Shown here: piece after piece, positions 17,241 to 26,494 of the stretch | Position numbering within the stretch: the first letter of the stretch is position 1 | How the letters are laid out: each line of letters opens with the position of its first letter | Assembly: GCA_964431685.1 (NCBI GenBank) | Contig: CAYSLA010000001.1 | Location: 12,527 to 76,526, forward strand | Direction of reading: 5' to 3' | DNA from: CAYSLA01 sp964431685 | GTDB taxonomy: Bacteria > Armatimonadota > UBA5829 | DNA: 64,000 bases | Notes under the pieces: model-generated | Database searches by the model: none | The model's input: only the letters and a program-made list of their open reading frames with translations | Told to the model about the DNA's origin: nothing | Translations under genes and position numbers: made by a program

Positions 17241-17735
17241 TTACTCCAGCGCCTCAGATTCTCCTCTATCCAGCATATCGGTGTATATACCTGGTTCGGA
17301 ATTGGGGATTTGGATGGCGCCGACGTGCCTGGCGTAGAAGTCTACCGGGCCCGCGCTGCCGATCACAGCATAGGCATAGCCCATCTCACGCATCGCGTGC
17401 ATGCAAGCTATGAGTAAGGCTCGTCCGATGCCTCTGTCGCGAAAATCGGTCTGTACGCCTGTGGGTCCGAAGAAGTTCTTGCAGGTGCCCTCGTACGCAG
17501 CGAAACCAACGATTCTCTTGTCGTATGTGGCAATGTAGCATGTGGGCGGATGATTAGTAAATGTGTTGACTGCTTGGTCTGCCCAACCTTCGTCAAAGGT
17601 GTAGTGAACAAACCTGCGCACAATCGACAGCTCCATTGGCTTTGCTCTACGGACTATTATGCCGCACTCGTTAAGTCTTTCGAGCTCCTCGCGATAGTCA
17701 GGCAGTTTTTGCAGATCAACAAGCATATCTCCCAT
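17241..17735 (-). CDS. GNAT family N-acetyltransferase
   Basis: A 164-residue acetyl-CoA-dependent acyltransferase. The acetyl-CoA site is seen as VQTDFRDRGIGRALLIACMH (about residues 95-114), preceded by the RIVGFAAYEGT strand. The N-terminal half is short and acidic. AAGGGG lies about 9 bases before ATG 17735. It faces thrS tail to tail and stands alone, so the substrate cannot be inferred from context. Confidence 0.85.
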   Translation of the reverse strand: MGDMLVDLQKLPDYREELERLNECGIIVRRAKPMELSIVRRFVHYTFDEGWADQAVNTFTNHPPTCYIATYDKRIVGFAAYEGTCKNFFGPTGVQTDFRDRGIGRALLIACMHAMREMGYAYAVIGSAGPVDFYARHVGAIQIPNSEPGIYTDMLDRGESEALE

Positions 17736-17853
17736 TGCAGTGTCCCCTTTGTTCCACTCCTACTCCGTCCCTGCGAAACCGTTCGTTCTGTAGTATAGCG
17801 CAAATCGCCTGTTGATTCCTACCCGCAGTGGCCCGTTTCTTACTCGATACCGG

Positions 17854-17882
17854 TCGACATATGCGGACTGCTCTTGTATAAT
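17854..17882 (+). promoter_or_regulatory. Promoter of the ahb haem operon
   Basis: TCGACA, 17-base spacer, perfect TATAAT (17877-17882), about 42 bases before ahbD. A strong sigma-A match. The 17736-17923 gap holds nothing else obvious. Confidence 0.6.
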
Positions 17883-17923
17883 GTGATCTAGATTGACGAG
17901 TCGTCATTGTCTCGGAGCAGTGG

Positions 17924-19063
17924 ATGGCCCTTCCGCACAGTACAAGCATTACTGATTGTGCCGCTGACCAGGTCAACGAACAGAACCTGTGTCCGGTTGG
18001 AGGTGCTCCAGACGGACCGAGGATGGTTTTCTGGGAGCTTACGGCGGCCTGCAATCTGAAGTGCGTGCACTGCCGCGCGTGCCCCGCTGAGCAGAGATCG
18101 CCCGACGAACTTAGCTTCGGAGAAAGCCAGAGACTTCTTCACGAGATCGCTTCCTGCTCCAAGTGCGCCGTCGTCTTGAGCGGAGGGGAGCCTCTTGTGC
18201 GGCCGGACGTATTCCGGCTCGCCGAGTATGGTAACAGCCTTGGCCTCAGAATGTTGCTGGCGACCAATGGAACTACGGTCACCACGGATATCGCCCGGAA
18301 GATAGCGGATGCAGGCATAGCCCGCGTGAGTGTAAGCATAGACGGGGCCAACTCAGACTCTCATGATGCATTTCGGCGGGTTGATGGATCATTTGATGCG
18401 GCCTGGCAAGGCGTCGAATGTCTGAAAGCCGCTCACGTGCCTTATCAGATCAACACATCGGTTGCGAAGCACAACATTGAGGAACTGCCAGACATTCTTG
18501 ACCTGGTTACCCAGCGCGGAGCCATAGCCTGGCACCTGTTCCTGCTTGTGCCGACCGGTTGTGGTAAAGAAATCGCCGAAGACGAAATGATAGATCCGGC
18601 GGACTACGAGATGATTCTTCACTGGCTCTATCACAGATCAAAGAACGCGCCGATTGCCCTCAAGGCCACTTGCGCTCCACACTACTTCAGAGTGATGAGG
18701 CAGAATGCGAAGGCCGGAGGTGTCGTGCCTGCCTTTGAGACTCAAGGAATGGACGCTGTGACGAAAGGCTGCCTCGCTGGTTCAGGAGTGTGCTTTGTTT
18801 CTCACGTTGGTGAAGTCTATCCGTGCGGCTATCTTCCCGTCTCCGCGGGAAACGTTCGCAGGCAGTCATTCGAAGACATTTGGGAGAACGCAGAGGTGTT
18901 CCGTGTGCTGCGCGACGACCGCAATCTCGAAGGCAAGTGCGGGTATTGCGAATACCGGCGGGTCTGTATGGGCTGCCGCGCAAGAGCCTATGGCTGCACC
19001 GGCAACTACCTGGCACCCGAGCCCTATTGCGTGTATGAACCCGTGGCCCCGTCTGACAGGTGA
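17924..19063 (+). CDS. ahbD: Haem b synthase (coprohaem decarboxylase), radical SAM
   Basis: A 379-residue radical SAM enzyme that oxidatively decarboxylates two propionates of iron-coproporphyrin III to form haem in the siroheme-dependent pathway. CNLKCVHC (about residues 44-51) binds the SAM [4Fe-4S] cluster. The C-terminal SPASM-like part has GCLAGSGVCFVSHVGEVYPC and CGYCEYRRVCMGCRARAYGC for an auxiliary cluster. It is first in the ahbDABC-cobA/hemD-hemB run, overlapping ahbA by GTGA. NirJ (d1 haem) is homologous, but no nirS, nirE or nirF is nearby, and the paired ahbC gene supports AhbD. Confidence 0.88.
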   Translation: MALPHSTSITDCAADQVNEQNLCPVGGAPDGPRMVFWELTAACNLKCVHCRACPAEQRSPDELSFGESQRLLHEIASCSKCAVVLSGGEPLVRPDVFRLAEYGNSLGLRMLLATNGTTVTTDIARKIADAGIARVSVSIDGANSDSHDAFRRVDGSFDAAWQGVECLKAAHVPYQINTSVAKHNIEELPDILDLVTQRGAIAWHLFLLVPTGCGKEIAEDEMIDPADYEMILHWLYHRSKNAPIALKATCAPHYFRVMRQNAKAGGVVPAFETQGMDAVTKGCLAGSGVCFVSHVGEVYPCGYLPVSAGNVRRQSFEDIWENAEVFRVLRDDRNLEGKCGYCEYRRVCMGCRARAYGCTGNYLAPEPYCVYEPVAPSDR

Positions 19064-19515
19064 GACTCGTGGACGATATTGACAGGCGACTGCTGAGCAC
19101 TATACAGACTGACTTTCCCCTATGTTCACATCCGTATGCCCAACTGGGAGAGAGATTGGGGATTTCAGAGAACGAAGCGCTGGGCAGGGTGCAAGCCTTG
19201 GCGGCATCTGGCGTAATACGCAGGGTCGGTCCTGCGTTTGACAGCGCGAGCCTGGGCCACTGCAGTACGCTTGTGGCTGCAAAGGTGCCCAGCACACGGC
19301 TTGAGGAAGTCGCCTGCATCATCAGCTCGTACAAAGAGGTAACCCACAACTACGGGCGCGATTTTGAGCACAATCTGTGGTTTACGCTGGTGTGTGCGGA
19401 CCAGTCGTTGCTGAAAAGCACCCTCGAGCGCATCAAGTCAGAAACCGGGATCCAAGATATGCATGCGTTGCCGGCGGAGCACGTGTACAAGATTAGGGTG
19501 GAGTTCAGCTTTTGA
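19060..19515 (+). CDS. ahbA: Sirohaem decarboxylase subunit A (AsnC/Lrp-like)
   Basis: A 151-residue winged-helix/ferredoxin-like protein of the AsnC/Lrp fold which, with AhbB, decarboxylates sirohaem to 12,18-didecarboxysirohaem. Characteristic segments are FPLCSHPYAQLGERLGIS, SGVIRRVGPAFDSASLGH and VTHNYGRDFEHNLWFTLV. The HNYGR histidine region lies in the proposed active site of this family. GTG 19060 overlaps the ahbD stop; GTG 19069, giving the start MDDIDRR, is equally possible. It overlaps ahbB by one base. Not a transcription regulator, although homology searches may label it so. Confidence 0.88.
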   Translation: MRLVDDIDRRLLSTIQTDFPLCSHPYAQLGERLGISENEALGRVQALAASGVIRRVGPAFDSASLGHCSTLVAAKVPSTRLEEVACIISSYKEVTHNYGRDFEHNLWFTLVCADQSLLKSTLERIKSETGIQDMHALPAEHVYKIRVEFSF

Positions 19516-20003
19516 TGACCGAAACGCAGAAGAGACTTATCAGGGTTCTGCAACACGGCATACCGCTTTCTGTCGAACCGTTTAGGGATATCGCACAACA
19601 GGTCGGAACTTCTGAAGATGACGTGCTTGAGCAACTTCGCGCCTGGAAATCCGATGGAACCATTCGCAGGTTCGGCGCAATATTGCGGCACCACAAGGCC
19701 GGATACACCGCAAACGCTATGGTCGTGTGGGACGTGCCTGACGAACTCGCCGCGACTTTTGGCGAGACCGCTGCGCAGCGGGCAAGCGTAAGTCACTGCT
19801 ACCAGCGCCCGCGGTTTGAAGGTTTCTCCTATAACCTGTACACTATGATTCACGGCAGATCGCGTAAGGAGTGCGAGGAGACAGTCCGCGCTATCTCCCG
19901 AGCAACGGCAATAGACAGTTACAGAGTGCTGTATACAACCGCGGAGTTCAAGAAGAGCAGTCCTGCGTATTTCCTGGATGAAACGGGATCAGGAGACGGC
20001 TGA
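19515..20003 (+). CDS. ahbB: Sirohaem decarboxylase subunit B (AsnC/Lrp-like)
   Basis: A 162-residue partner of AhbA in sirohaem decarboxylation. Signature stretches are IRRFGAILRHHKAGYTANAM, VSHCYQRPRFEGFSYNLYTM (the substrate-contacting HCYQRP region) and the C-terminal EFKKSSPAYF. ATG 19515 shares one base with the ahbA stop; TTG 19512 is the alternative. Together with AhbA it matches the separate-subunit arrangement known from Desulfovibrio and methanogens rather than a fused protein. Confidence 0.88.
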   Translation: MTETQKRLIRVLQHGIPLSVEPFRDIAQQVGTSEDDVLEQLRAWKSDGTIRRFGAILRHHKAGYTANAMVVWDVPDELAATFGETAAQRASVSHCYQRPRFEGFSYNLYTMIHGRSRKECEETVRAISRATAIDSYRVLYTTAEFKKSSPAYFLDETGSGDG

Positions 20004-20014
20004 GGATCTCATAA

Positions 20015-21202
20015 GTGATAGGCATTACCAAGCTATACTGTGGAACGGCTACTACCGGGGATGCACTTCGATATGGTCGAGAAAGTGGAAAGCTACCTGC
20101 TCACCTGCTGCAATACTCGAGTGACAAGAAGCCAATAGTTGTCTGGAACAGCACACGAAAGTGCAACCTCAAATGTATTCACTGTTACGCTGATTCTGAC
20201 AGCGCAGACTACCCAAACGAGCTTTCTTTCTCCGAGGCTGAGGCTATGGTCAGAGATCTGGCGGAATTCGGCGTTCCGGTGTTGCTGTTTTCCGGAGGAG
20301 AACCATTTCTGCGGTCCGACATGTATGACCTAGCACGGCTGGCTCGTGAACTGGGCATCCGGCCGGTCATCTCGACCAATGGCACGCTCATAACCGAAGA
20401 GGTTGCCCAGAGGATAAGGGATACGGGGTTTGGGTATGTAGGCATCAGTCTGGACGGCATAGGCAGTGGCAATGACGCGTTCCGTGGCAAGAAAGGCGCC
20501 TTTGAAGAAGCAATGCGAGGCTTCGACAACTGCGTAGCCGTCGGTCAGAAGTGCGGGCTGCGGCTCACGCTTACGCGGCACAACTACATGGAACTAGATG
20601 CAATTTTCGACTTCATAGAGGAGCACCGGATCAACCGAGCCTGTTTCTATCATCTGGTCTACACAGGCCGGGGCAGCAAGATGCAGGAGGATGACCTCAC
20701 CCGCCAGGAATCTCGAAAAGCTGTTGACTTGATCATAGATCGGACCGCGGACTTCCATCGCCGCGGACTGGGTGTAGACATACTAACAGTGGACAACCAT
20801 TGCGACGGGCCGTACCTCTATATGCGCATGCTCCGGGAGAAGTCACCGCGAGCGGAGGAAGTACTCGAGCTCCTGCGCTGGAACGGAGGCAACAGCTCCG
20901 GCGTCGGCATCGCAGACGTTGATAATGAGGGTAACGTTCACGCCGATCAGTTCTGGTGGCACCACTCATTTGGCAACGTCAGGCAACGCAGGTTCTCCGA
21001 AGTATGGACGGACACTTCCGACCCTTTGATGGCCGGTTTGAAGAATCGAAGGAATCTGCTCAAGGGCCGCTGCGCGGAATGCAAGTGGTTGGACATCTGC
21101 AACGGCAACTTCCGTGTCCGGGCAGAGGCAGTGTACCAAGACGTGTGGATGCCTGATCCCGCGTGCTATCTGACTGACGAGGAGATAGGAATTGTGGGGT
21201 AG
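20015..21202 (+). CDS. ahbC: 12,18-didecarboxysirohaem deacetylase, radical SAM
   Basis: A 395-residue radical SAM enzyme that removes the acetate side chains at C2 and C7 of didecarboxysirohaem, giving iron-coproporphyrin III. MIGITKLYCGTAT and LRYGRESGKLP at the N-terminus are characteristic of AhbC. CNLKCIHC (about residues 50-57) binds the catalytic cluster. The C-terminus has the SPASM-like CAECKWLDICNGNF and a later Cys (DPACYL). Starts at GTG 20015, 11 bases after ahbB. With ahbA, ahbB and ahbD it completes the route from sirohaem to haem. Confidence 0.9.
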   Translation: MIGITKLYCGTATTGDALRYGRESGKLPAHLLQYSSDKKPIVVWNSTRKCNLKCIHCYADSDSADYPNELSFSEAEAMVRDLAEFGVPVLLFSGGEPFLRSDMYDLARLARELGIRPVISTNGTLITEEVAQRIRDTGFGYVGISLDGIGSGNDAFRGKKGAFEEAMRGFDNCVAVGQKCGLRLTLTRHNYMELDAIFDFIEEHRINRACFYHLVYTGRGSKMQEDDLTRQESRKAVDLIIDRTADFHRRGLGVDILTVDNHCDGPYLYMRMLREKSPRAEEVLELLRWNGGNSSGVGIADVDNEGNVHADQFWWHHSFGNVRQRRFSEVWTDTSDPLMAGLKNRRNLLKGRCAECKWLDICNGNFRVRAEAVYQDVWMPDPACYLTDEEIGIVG

Positions 21203-21207
21203 GTTCT

Positions 21208-22453
21208 GTGACTAAACCGGTTGGTGTGGGGACGGTCTATCTGGTCGGAGCCGGACCGGGTGACCGTGGCCTGTTCACGCTCAAGGGTCTCGAATGCATC
21301 AGTCGTGCCGATGTCGTGGTTTACGATCGGCTCGTGTCTCCGTCCGTACTAGCTGAAGCTCGACCGGACGCCGAAATGATCTACGTGGGCAAGGCCTCAA
21401 GTGCTCACACTATGCGACAGGATGATATCAATCTCAAGTTGGTTGAGAAAGCGCTTAAGGGCAAGGTTGTGGTTAGACTAAAAGGCGGCGATCCCTTCGT
21501 ATTTGGACGGGGCGGCGAGGAAGCGGAGTTTCTCGTCGACAACGGTGTGCCGTTCGAGATTGTGCCGGGCATTTCCTCGGCAATTTCTGCGCCGGCCTAC
21601 GCAGGCATACCAGTAACCCATCGGGGACTGTGCAGCACGCTGGGCATCGTCACCGGCCACGAAGACCCTNNNNNNNNNNNNNNNNNNNNNNNNNNNNNNN
21701 NNNNNNNNNNNNNNNNNNNNNNNNNNNNNNNNNNNNNNNNNNNNNNNNNNNNNNNNNNNNNNNNNNNNNGCCGAACCCATTGAGTTCCCCGTAATCAGAG
21801 TCTGCCCTCCCGAGAGCTACTCAGAGTTGGACTCCGCACTCGATCGGATTGACACCTACGACTGGCTGCTGTTTACCAGCGCAAACGCTGTTCGCGCAGT
21901 TCTGGACAGACTCTTCGAGACTGGCCGCGACGTCCGATGGCTTAAGGGACCTCGCATAGGCGCGATAGGCACCAAGACCGCTGAATCGATCCAGGCATTG
22001 GGGATGTGCGTCGATTTCGCACCGTCTGAGTTTGTGGCCGAAGCCGTTGTCCAGGAGTTTCCCGAAGACGCCGGCGGTAAGCGCATGCTAATCCCGCAGG
22101 CGAAGGACGCCAGAGATATCTTGCGGACAAAGCTCTCGGAGCTTGGTGCGTTGGTTGACGTTGCCACCGCCTATCAGACAACTATCGAACGCTCAGACGC
22201 GGTGAGGACCAGAGAGCTTCTCGACCGTGGCACTTTAGACGCGATCACATTCACAAGCTCCTCCACGGTCACGAACTTTGTTGAGCTTGTATGTACAGAT
22301 GGGCGGGCATCGCTGCCGGATTCAGTGCGTATAGCGTGCATTGGGCCAATCACTGCCGAGTCCGCAGCTAGTTGCGGTCTCGTGCCGGACATAGTTGCCT
22401 CCACCTACACACTGGAGGGGCTGGTACAAGCACTGATTGAAGCATACAGTTAG
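21208..22453 (+). CDS. cobA-hemD: Uroporphyrinogen-III C-methyltransferase/synthase fusion, interrupted by an assembly gap
   Basis: One fused gene with 100 Ns inside. Before the gap is the SUMT (CobA) part: VYLVGAGPGDRGLFTLKGLE, DVVVYDRLVS, RLKGGDPFVFGRGGEEAEF and PAYAGIPVTHRG, making precorrin-2 by two SAM methylations. From 21770 to the stop is the HemD part (FTSANAVRAVL, ITFTSSSTVTNF), which closes hydroxymethylbilane to uroporphyrinogen III. The two parts lie in different frames only because the gap length is arbitrary. GTG 21208 starts 5 bases after ahbC. Gap content is presumably the CobA C-terminus and linker. Confidence 0.9.
21670..21769. other. Assembly gap (100 N)
   Basis: Exactly 100 unknown bases inside cobA-hemD. 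True length unknown, so the reading frame across it means nothing. Confidence 0.99.
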
Positions 22454-22468
22454 TTTGGAGGCACCAAT

Positions 22469-23434
22469 ATGAGCCACATCAGACCCAGGCGACTCAGGTC
22501 ATCGGCGGCAATGCGTCGAATTGTTCGTGAGACGCGAGTTTCTGTGGACGACTTGATATACCCGGTGTTTGTGACTCACGGCTCGGGTCTGCGGGAAGAG
22601 ATCGAGTCAATGCCGGGTTGCTTCCGCTTTTCGGTAGATGAGCTGGTTGACGAAGCGACAAAGGTTCGAGACATGGGCATTCCCGGCTTGCTCCTTTTCG
22701 GCCTGCCGATGCACAAAGACGAGTGTGGTTCCGAAGCCTACGCAGACGACGGCATCGTTCAGAATGCCGTGCGAGCGATCAAGTCGAGAGTAGACGATCT
22801 GCTCGTGATCACAGATGTGTGCCTTTGTGAGTACACCTCGCACGGCCACTGCGGCATCGTGCGTGGCGATAAAGTCGATAACGATTCCACACTCGAGCTT
22901 CTCGCGAAGGCCGCAGTCTCGCACGCCGCGGCAGGCGCTGACATCGTTGCTCCGTCAGATATGATGGACTTCAGAGTCGCGGCTATCCGGGACGCGCTGG
23001 ACACAAGCGGCCATCTTGACACTGTCATAATGTCCTATTCGGCAAAGTACGCTTCCGGGTTCTACGGGCCGTTCCGCTGCGCGGCAGATTGCGCTCCTCA
23101 GCACGGAGATCGAAGCAGCTACCAGATGGATCCGGCAAACGGCAGAGAAGCGCTTCGAGAGGTTGCCCTGGACATCGACGAAGGCGCGGACATTGTGATG
23201 GTGAAGCCGGCGCTGGCATATCTGGACATCATACGGTCAGTGAGAGAAATAACCGATCTGCCGGTTGCCGCATATAACGTCTCGGGGGAGTACGCGATGG
23301 TCAAAGCTGCGTCAGCGAACGGATGGATAGATGAGCAGAGAGTAGTAACAGAGATTCTGACTGCCATCAAGCGGGCCGGAGCTGACATCATCTTGACCTA
23401 TCATGCAAAAGACGCCGTCAAGTGGCTGCGCTAG
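22469..23434 (+). CDS. hemB: Delta-aminolevulinic acid dehydratase (porphobilinogen synthase)
   Basis: A 321-residue enzyme condensing two 5-aminolevulinate molecules to porphobilinogen. The zinc-type cysteine cluster [14 protein letters not shown] is present, so it is a Zn-dependent HemB. The two catalytic lysines lie in [15 protein letters not shown] and [16 protein letters not shown] precedes the ATG. Last gene of the ahb operon; its stop is only 10 bases from the convergent sirC stop, leaving no room for a terminator. Confidence 0.96.
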   Translation: MSHIRPRRLRSSAAMRRIVRETRVSVDDLIYPVFVTHGSGLREEIESMPGCFRFSVDELVDEATKVRDMGIPGLLLFGLPMHKDECGSEAYADDGIVQNAVRAIKSRVDDLLVITDVCLCEYTSHGHCGIVRGDKVDNDSTLELLAKAAVSHAAAGADIVAPSDMMDFRVAAIRDALDTSGHLDTVIMSYSAKYASGFYGPFRCAADCAPQHGDRSSYQMDPANGREALREVALDIDEGADIVMVKPALAYLDIIRSVREITDLPVAAYNVSGEYAMVKAASANGWIDEQRVVTEILTAIKRAGADIILTYHAKDAVKWLR

Positions 23435-23444
23435 ACCCGTGTCA

Positions 23445-24089
23445 TTACGCAGACTGCTCCTGCGTCCATATCAGCGCACGCACCGTCTCCAGGGCTTCGT
23501 CGTGCCTGCCCTCGGCAAGCAGCATCAAAGCATCGGAGTTCATGATCCGAACGTATGCTGCATTTCGCTCCTCAATCGTGGAGTACTTGGCTCTTACTTG
23601 GTCCCTGAACTCGTTCATCAGCTCAACCAAGTCCCCGTATTCCGTGCCAAACTGCTCATCGATCTGCTCGCGTATCCTGCGGGCAAGAGCCGGGCTCTTA
23701 CCGGAGGTTGAGACACCTATCACCAGATCGCCGCGGCGTACAACCGCCGGCACTATGAACGTACACAGATCCGGATCATCCACCACGTTCACTGGGATTC
23801 CAGATTTCTGGGCCGCCGCAGAGCACGCTTCATTGACGGCCCTGTCGTTGGTTGCTGCGATGACAAGGAATGCGCCTTGCAACAATTCGGGCTCGAAATC
23901 GGCCCGCACACAGGTAATTGAACCTTCTTCGGCCAGCTTCCTCAGGCGTGGAGTCAGTTCCGGTGAGACAACAGTTACCACAGCGCCAAACTCAAGCAAT
24001 GTCTCGATCTTGCGCTCCGCGATAGCTCCGCCACCCACCACAACGCACTTCCGCTGAACAAGATTAAAGCATACAGGGTACATCGCCAT
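23445..24089 (-). CDS. sirC: Precorrin-2 dehydrogenase/sirohaem synthase (Met8/CysG-N type)
   Basis: A 214-residue NAD-dependent enzyme that oxidises precorrin-2 to sirohydrochlorin; some relatives also insert iron. The Rossmann motif VVVGGGAIAERKIETLL is near the N-terminus, VIAATNDRAVNE and NVVDDPDLCTFIVPAVVRRG are family signatures, and STSGKSPALARRIREQ lies in the dimerisation region. The Asp in the DDPDLC segment is the residue tied to both activities in Met8p. No separate ferrochelatase is in the window, so this protein may do that step too; that is inference. Last of the minus-strand hemL-hemC-sirC group. Confidence 0.9.
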   Translation of the reverse strand: MAMYPVCFNLVQRKCVVVGGGAIAERKIETLLEFGAVVTVVSPELTPRLRKLAEEGSITCVRADFEPELLQGAFLVIAATNDRAVNEACSAAAQKSGIPVNVVDDPDLCTFIVPAVVRRGDLVIGVSTSGKSPALARRIREQIDEQFGTEYGDLVELMNEFRDQVRAKYSTIEERNAAYVRIMNSDALMLLAEGRHDEALETVRALIWTQEQSA

Positions 24090-24101
24090 AGTAACTACGA
24101 C

Positions 24102-25004
24102 TCACTCCAACAGGTCTCTATGAAGAGACAATCTCAAGGCCATCTCTCTGCCGAGTTCGGAGGGTGAACCGGAACTGCTAATACTCTCACGAACAACTGC
24201 GCCCCCGTCCCGTCTGCACAATGCCGCGTGCAGAGAAAGCACCCCGTTGTCGTCAACAGCCAAAAGACCAAGCGGTACAGAGCAGCCCAGCCCTAACTCC
24301 AAGAGAACTGCTCTCTCTGCCTCAACTGCATTGGCTGTGGGGTGATGGTGAAGAGCAGATACGCAGCCCAGTGTATATTCGTCGTCTGATCTTGCTTCCA
24401 ACGCCAGTGCGCCCTGTCCGGCGGCAGGCAGCATTACAGCCGGATCAATATACTCAGTTATTCGGTGCGCAAGTCCCAGCCGGTGAAGCCCCGCGGCAGC
24501 CGGGCAGATCGCGTCATAGTGGCCTTCATCGAGCTTTCGAAGCCGTGTATCGAGGTTGCCGCGAAGATCGCGCACAACACAGTCACTGCGCATGGCCATT
24601 AGCTGCGCGCTGCGTCTCGGGCTTGAAGTCCCGATGACGGCGCCCTTTGGAAGACCGCTCAGGCTCGTGGCGGTTCTGCCGACTATCACGTCTCGCGGAT
24701 CCTCGCGTTTGGGCACCGCCGCAAGCGTGAGTCCGACAGGAATGTCCGGCGGCAGGTCTTTCATGCTGTGCACGGCAAGATCGATCCTGTGCTCAATCAA
24801 AGCCTGCTCAATCTCCGAAACGAAAAGGCCCTTGCCCGGGATGCTGCCAAGCGGCAGATCGGTCACATTGTCGCCCTTGGTTCGGATCACCATCAGATGC
24901 ACATCAGCGCCTGCCTTTTCAAGCTCATCCGCCACCCACTGCGCCTGCACAAGCGCCAGAGCACTTCCCCGGGTTCCAATTCTTATTGTTCGGCCTATGG
25001 ACAT
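24102..25004 (-). CDS. hemC: Hydroxymethylbilane synthase (porphobilinogen deaminase)
   Basis: A 300-residue enzyme that polymerises four porphobilinogens on a dipyrromethane cofactor. RIGTRGSALALVQAQWV, HSMKDLPPDIP and IGTSSPRRSAQL are family signatures. The cofactor Cys lies in LGLGCSVPLG. It overlaps the end of hemL by 10 bases and is followed 12 bases on by sirC. Confidence 0.96.
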   Translation of the reverse strand: MSIGRTIRIGTRGSALALVQAQWVADELEKAGADVHLMVIRTKGDNVTDLPLGSIPGKGLFVSEIEQALIEHRIDLAVHSMKDLPPDIPVGLTLAAVPKREDPRDVIVGRTATSLSGLPKGAVIGTSSPRRSAQLMAMRSDCVVRDLRGNLDTRLRKLDEGHYDAICPAAAGLHRLGLAHRITEYIDPAVMLPAAGQGALALEARSDDEYTLGCVSALHHHPTANAVEAERAVLLELGLGCSVPLGLLAVDDNGVLSLHAALCRRDGGAVVRESISSSGSPSELGREMALRLSLHRDLLE

Positions 25005-26284
25005 TCGCGGGCAACCTTCTTGAACGCTATCGCGGCACGCTCCAGTGTTTGGGCAATGTCAGATTTCGTGTGGCTAACTGAGACGAACGCAGCCTCAAAC
25101 TGGCTCGGAGCCAACATCACCCCAGACTCCAGGCACCCCCTGAAGAACGCCGCATATCTCCGGGTGTCGGATTGCGCCGCCGAAGCGTAGTCGGTAACCG
25201 GGCCGTTGGTGAAGAACACTGTGAGCATCGAGCCAAAGCGATTCACTGTCACCGGGACTCCGGCGTTCGCCGCCGCTTTCTCGAGTCCACTCGCCAGCAC
25301 GGCCGCCCTTCTGTCAAGCCTGGCATAGGGATTATCACGTTGCAGTCTCTCGAGTGTAGCGATTCCTGCGGCGACGGCAATTGGGTTACCCGAGAGCGTT
25401 CCGGCCTGATAGACCGGCCCCTCAGGGGCCATCTGACGCATGATATCCGCACGTCCTCCGTAGGCGCCTACGGGTAAGCCTCCGCCGATCACCTTGCCGA
25501 ATGTGAACAGGTCCGGCATCACGCCCATCACGTGCGCCGCGCCGGCCCAACCCAGCCGAAACCCGGTGATCACTTCGTCCATTACGAGCATGGCGCCGTG
25601 CTTTGACAACAGTCTCCGCACTTCACTCCAATACCCTGCATTGGGCGGTACAACGCCCATGTTGGCGGGTACAGGCTCCCCAACCAGGCACGCCACCTCA
25701 CTGCCTTGACGGTCAAGCACCTCCTGGAGTGCGTCGAGGTTGTTGAATGGGATAGTAATGGTGAGACCGGCGAAGCAGGCGGGTACGCCTGGGCTGCCCG
25801 GAATGCCCTGGGTGGCGATCCCTGAGCCGGCCTTAGCAAGCAAACCATCACTGTGGCCGTGGTATCCGCCTTCGAACTTGATAACTATGTCGCGGCCCGT
25901 GGCTGCGCGAGCTAACCTTATAGCGCTCATCACCGCTTCCGTCCCGGAGTTCGTCAGCCTCACCATCTCCATGCCCGGCACTGCCGAACAGAGCAGTCTC
26001 GCCAGATCGACCTCGCGCTTGCACAGCGCTCCAAAACTGGTTCCCATCCTGGCTGCATCGCACACCGCCCTGACCACACACGGTGGAGCATGACCGAGAA
26101 TCAAAGGACCCCACGAACCAATGTAGTCTATGTACTCGTTGCCGTCTTCATCCCAAACTCGGCTTCCCCGGCCCCGAGCCAGAACCACCGGCTCACCTCC
26201 GACGGCCTTGTAGGCCCGAACAGGGCTGTTCACTCCTCCCGGAATCAATTGCAGAGCCTGGTCGAAGATATCACTCGAGCGCAT
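24995..26284 (-). CDS. hemL: Glutamate-1-semialdehyde 2,1-aminomutase
   Basis: A 429-residue PLP enzyme making 5-aminolevulinate from glutamate-1-semialdehyde (C5 pathway). GGVNSPVRAY, the PLP-lysine segment FTFGKVIGGGLPVGAYGG and the FEGGYHGHSDGLL loop identify it. ATG 26284 is preferred (GTGGAG 9 bases upstream, and the usual MRSSDIF opening); TTG 26314, with GGAGG upstream, would add ten residues. The gene implies glutamyl-tRNA reductase (hemA), which is not in this window. First gene of the hemL-hemC-sirC operon. Confidence 0.95.
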   Translation of the reverse strand: MRSSDIFDQALQLIPGGVNSPVRAYKAVGGEPVVLARGRGSRVWDEDGNEYIDYIGSWGPLILGHAPPCVVRAVCDAARMGTSFGALCKREVDLARLLCSAVPGMEMVRLTNSGTEAVMSAIRLARAATGRDIVIKFEGGYHGHSDGLLAKAGSGIATQGIPGSPGVPACFAGLTITIPFNNLDALQEVLDRQGSEVACLVGEPVPANMGVVPPNAGYWSEVRRLLSKHGAMLVMDEVITGFRLGWAGAAHVMGVMPDLFTFGKVIGGGLPVGAYGGRADIMRQMAPEGPVYQAGTLSGNPIAVAAGIATLERLQRDNPYARLDRRAAVLASGLEKAAANAGVPVTVNRFGSMLTVFFTNGPVTDYASAAQSDTRRYAAFFRGCLESGVMLAPSQFEAAFVSVSHTKSDIAQTLERAAIAFKKVARECP

Positions 26285-26347
26285 GTGCCGATTCTCCACG
26301 TGTGTCGATGCCAAAGCAGTTCACCCTCCAGCGTGTGTTTCCACGTA

Positions 26348-26376
26348 TTTATACCATGTCGCCGCGCCCAAAGCAA
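26348..26376 (-). promoter_or_regulatory. Promoter of hemL-hemC-sirC
   Basis: Minus strand TTGCTT (26376-26371), 17-base spacer, TATAAA (26353-26348), about 60 bases before hemL. Divergent from the promoter at 26397. Confidence 0.5.
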
Positions 26377-26396
26377 ACTCCGGACAAACACGCACA

Positions 26397-26426
26397 TTGA
26401 CGGGGGAGGGGAGCCCGTGCTAGACT
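26397..26426 (+). promoter_or_regulatory. Promoter of the polyprenyl synthase gene
   Basis: TTGACG, 18-base spacer, TAGACT, about 70 bases before the ATG; similar in style to the nnr promoter. Confidence 0.45.
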
Positions 26427-26494
26427 GTCCATGGTTACTGCCCGATTCCCTGACAGGCGCCCTCCGTGGGTTCACTACTTCACTATGGAGTCAA

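Noticed and set aside
17924..21202. Haem d1 (nir) biosynthesis reading of the radical SAM and AsnC-like genes
   Set aside because: No nirS, nirE, nirF or nirN is nearby, and the MIGITKLYCG opening plus paired AhbD-type SPASM protein fit the Ahb haem route better.
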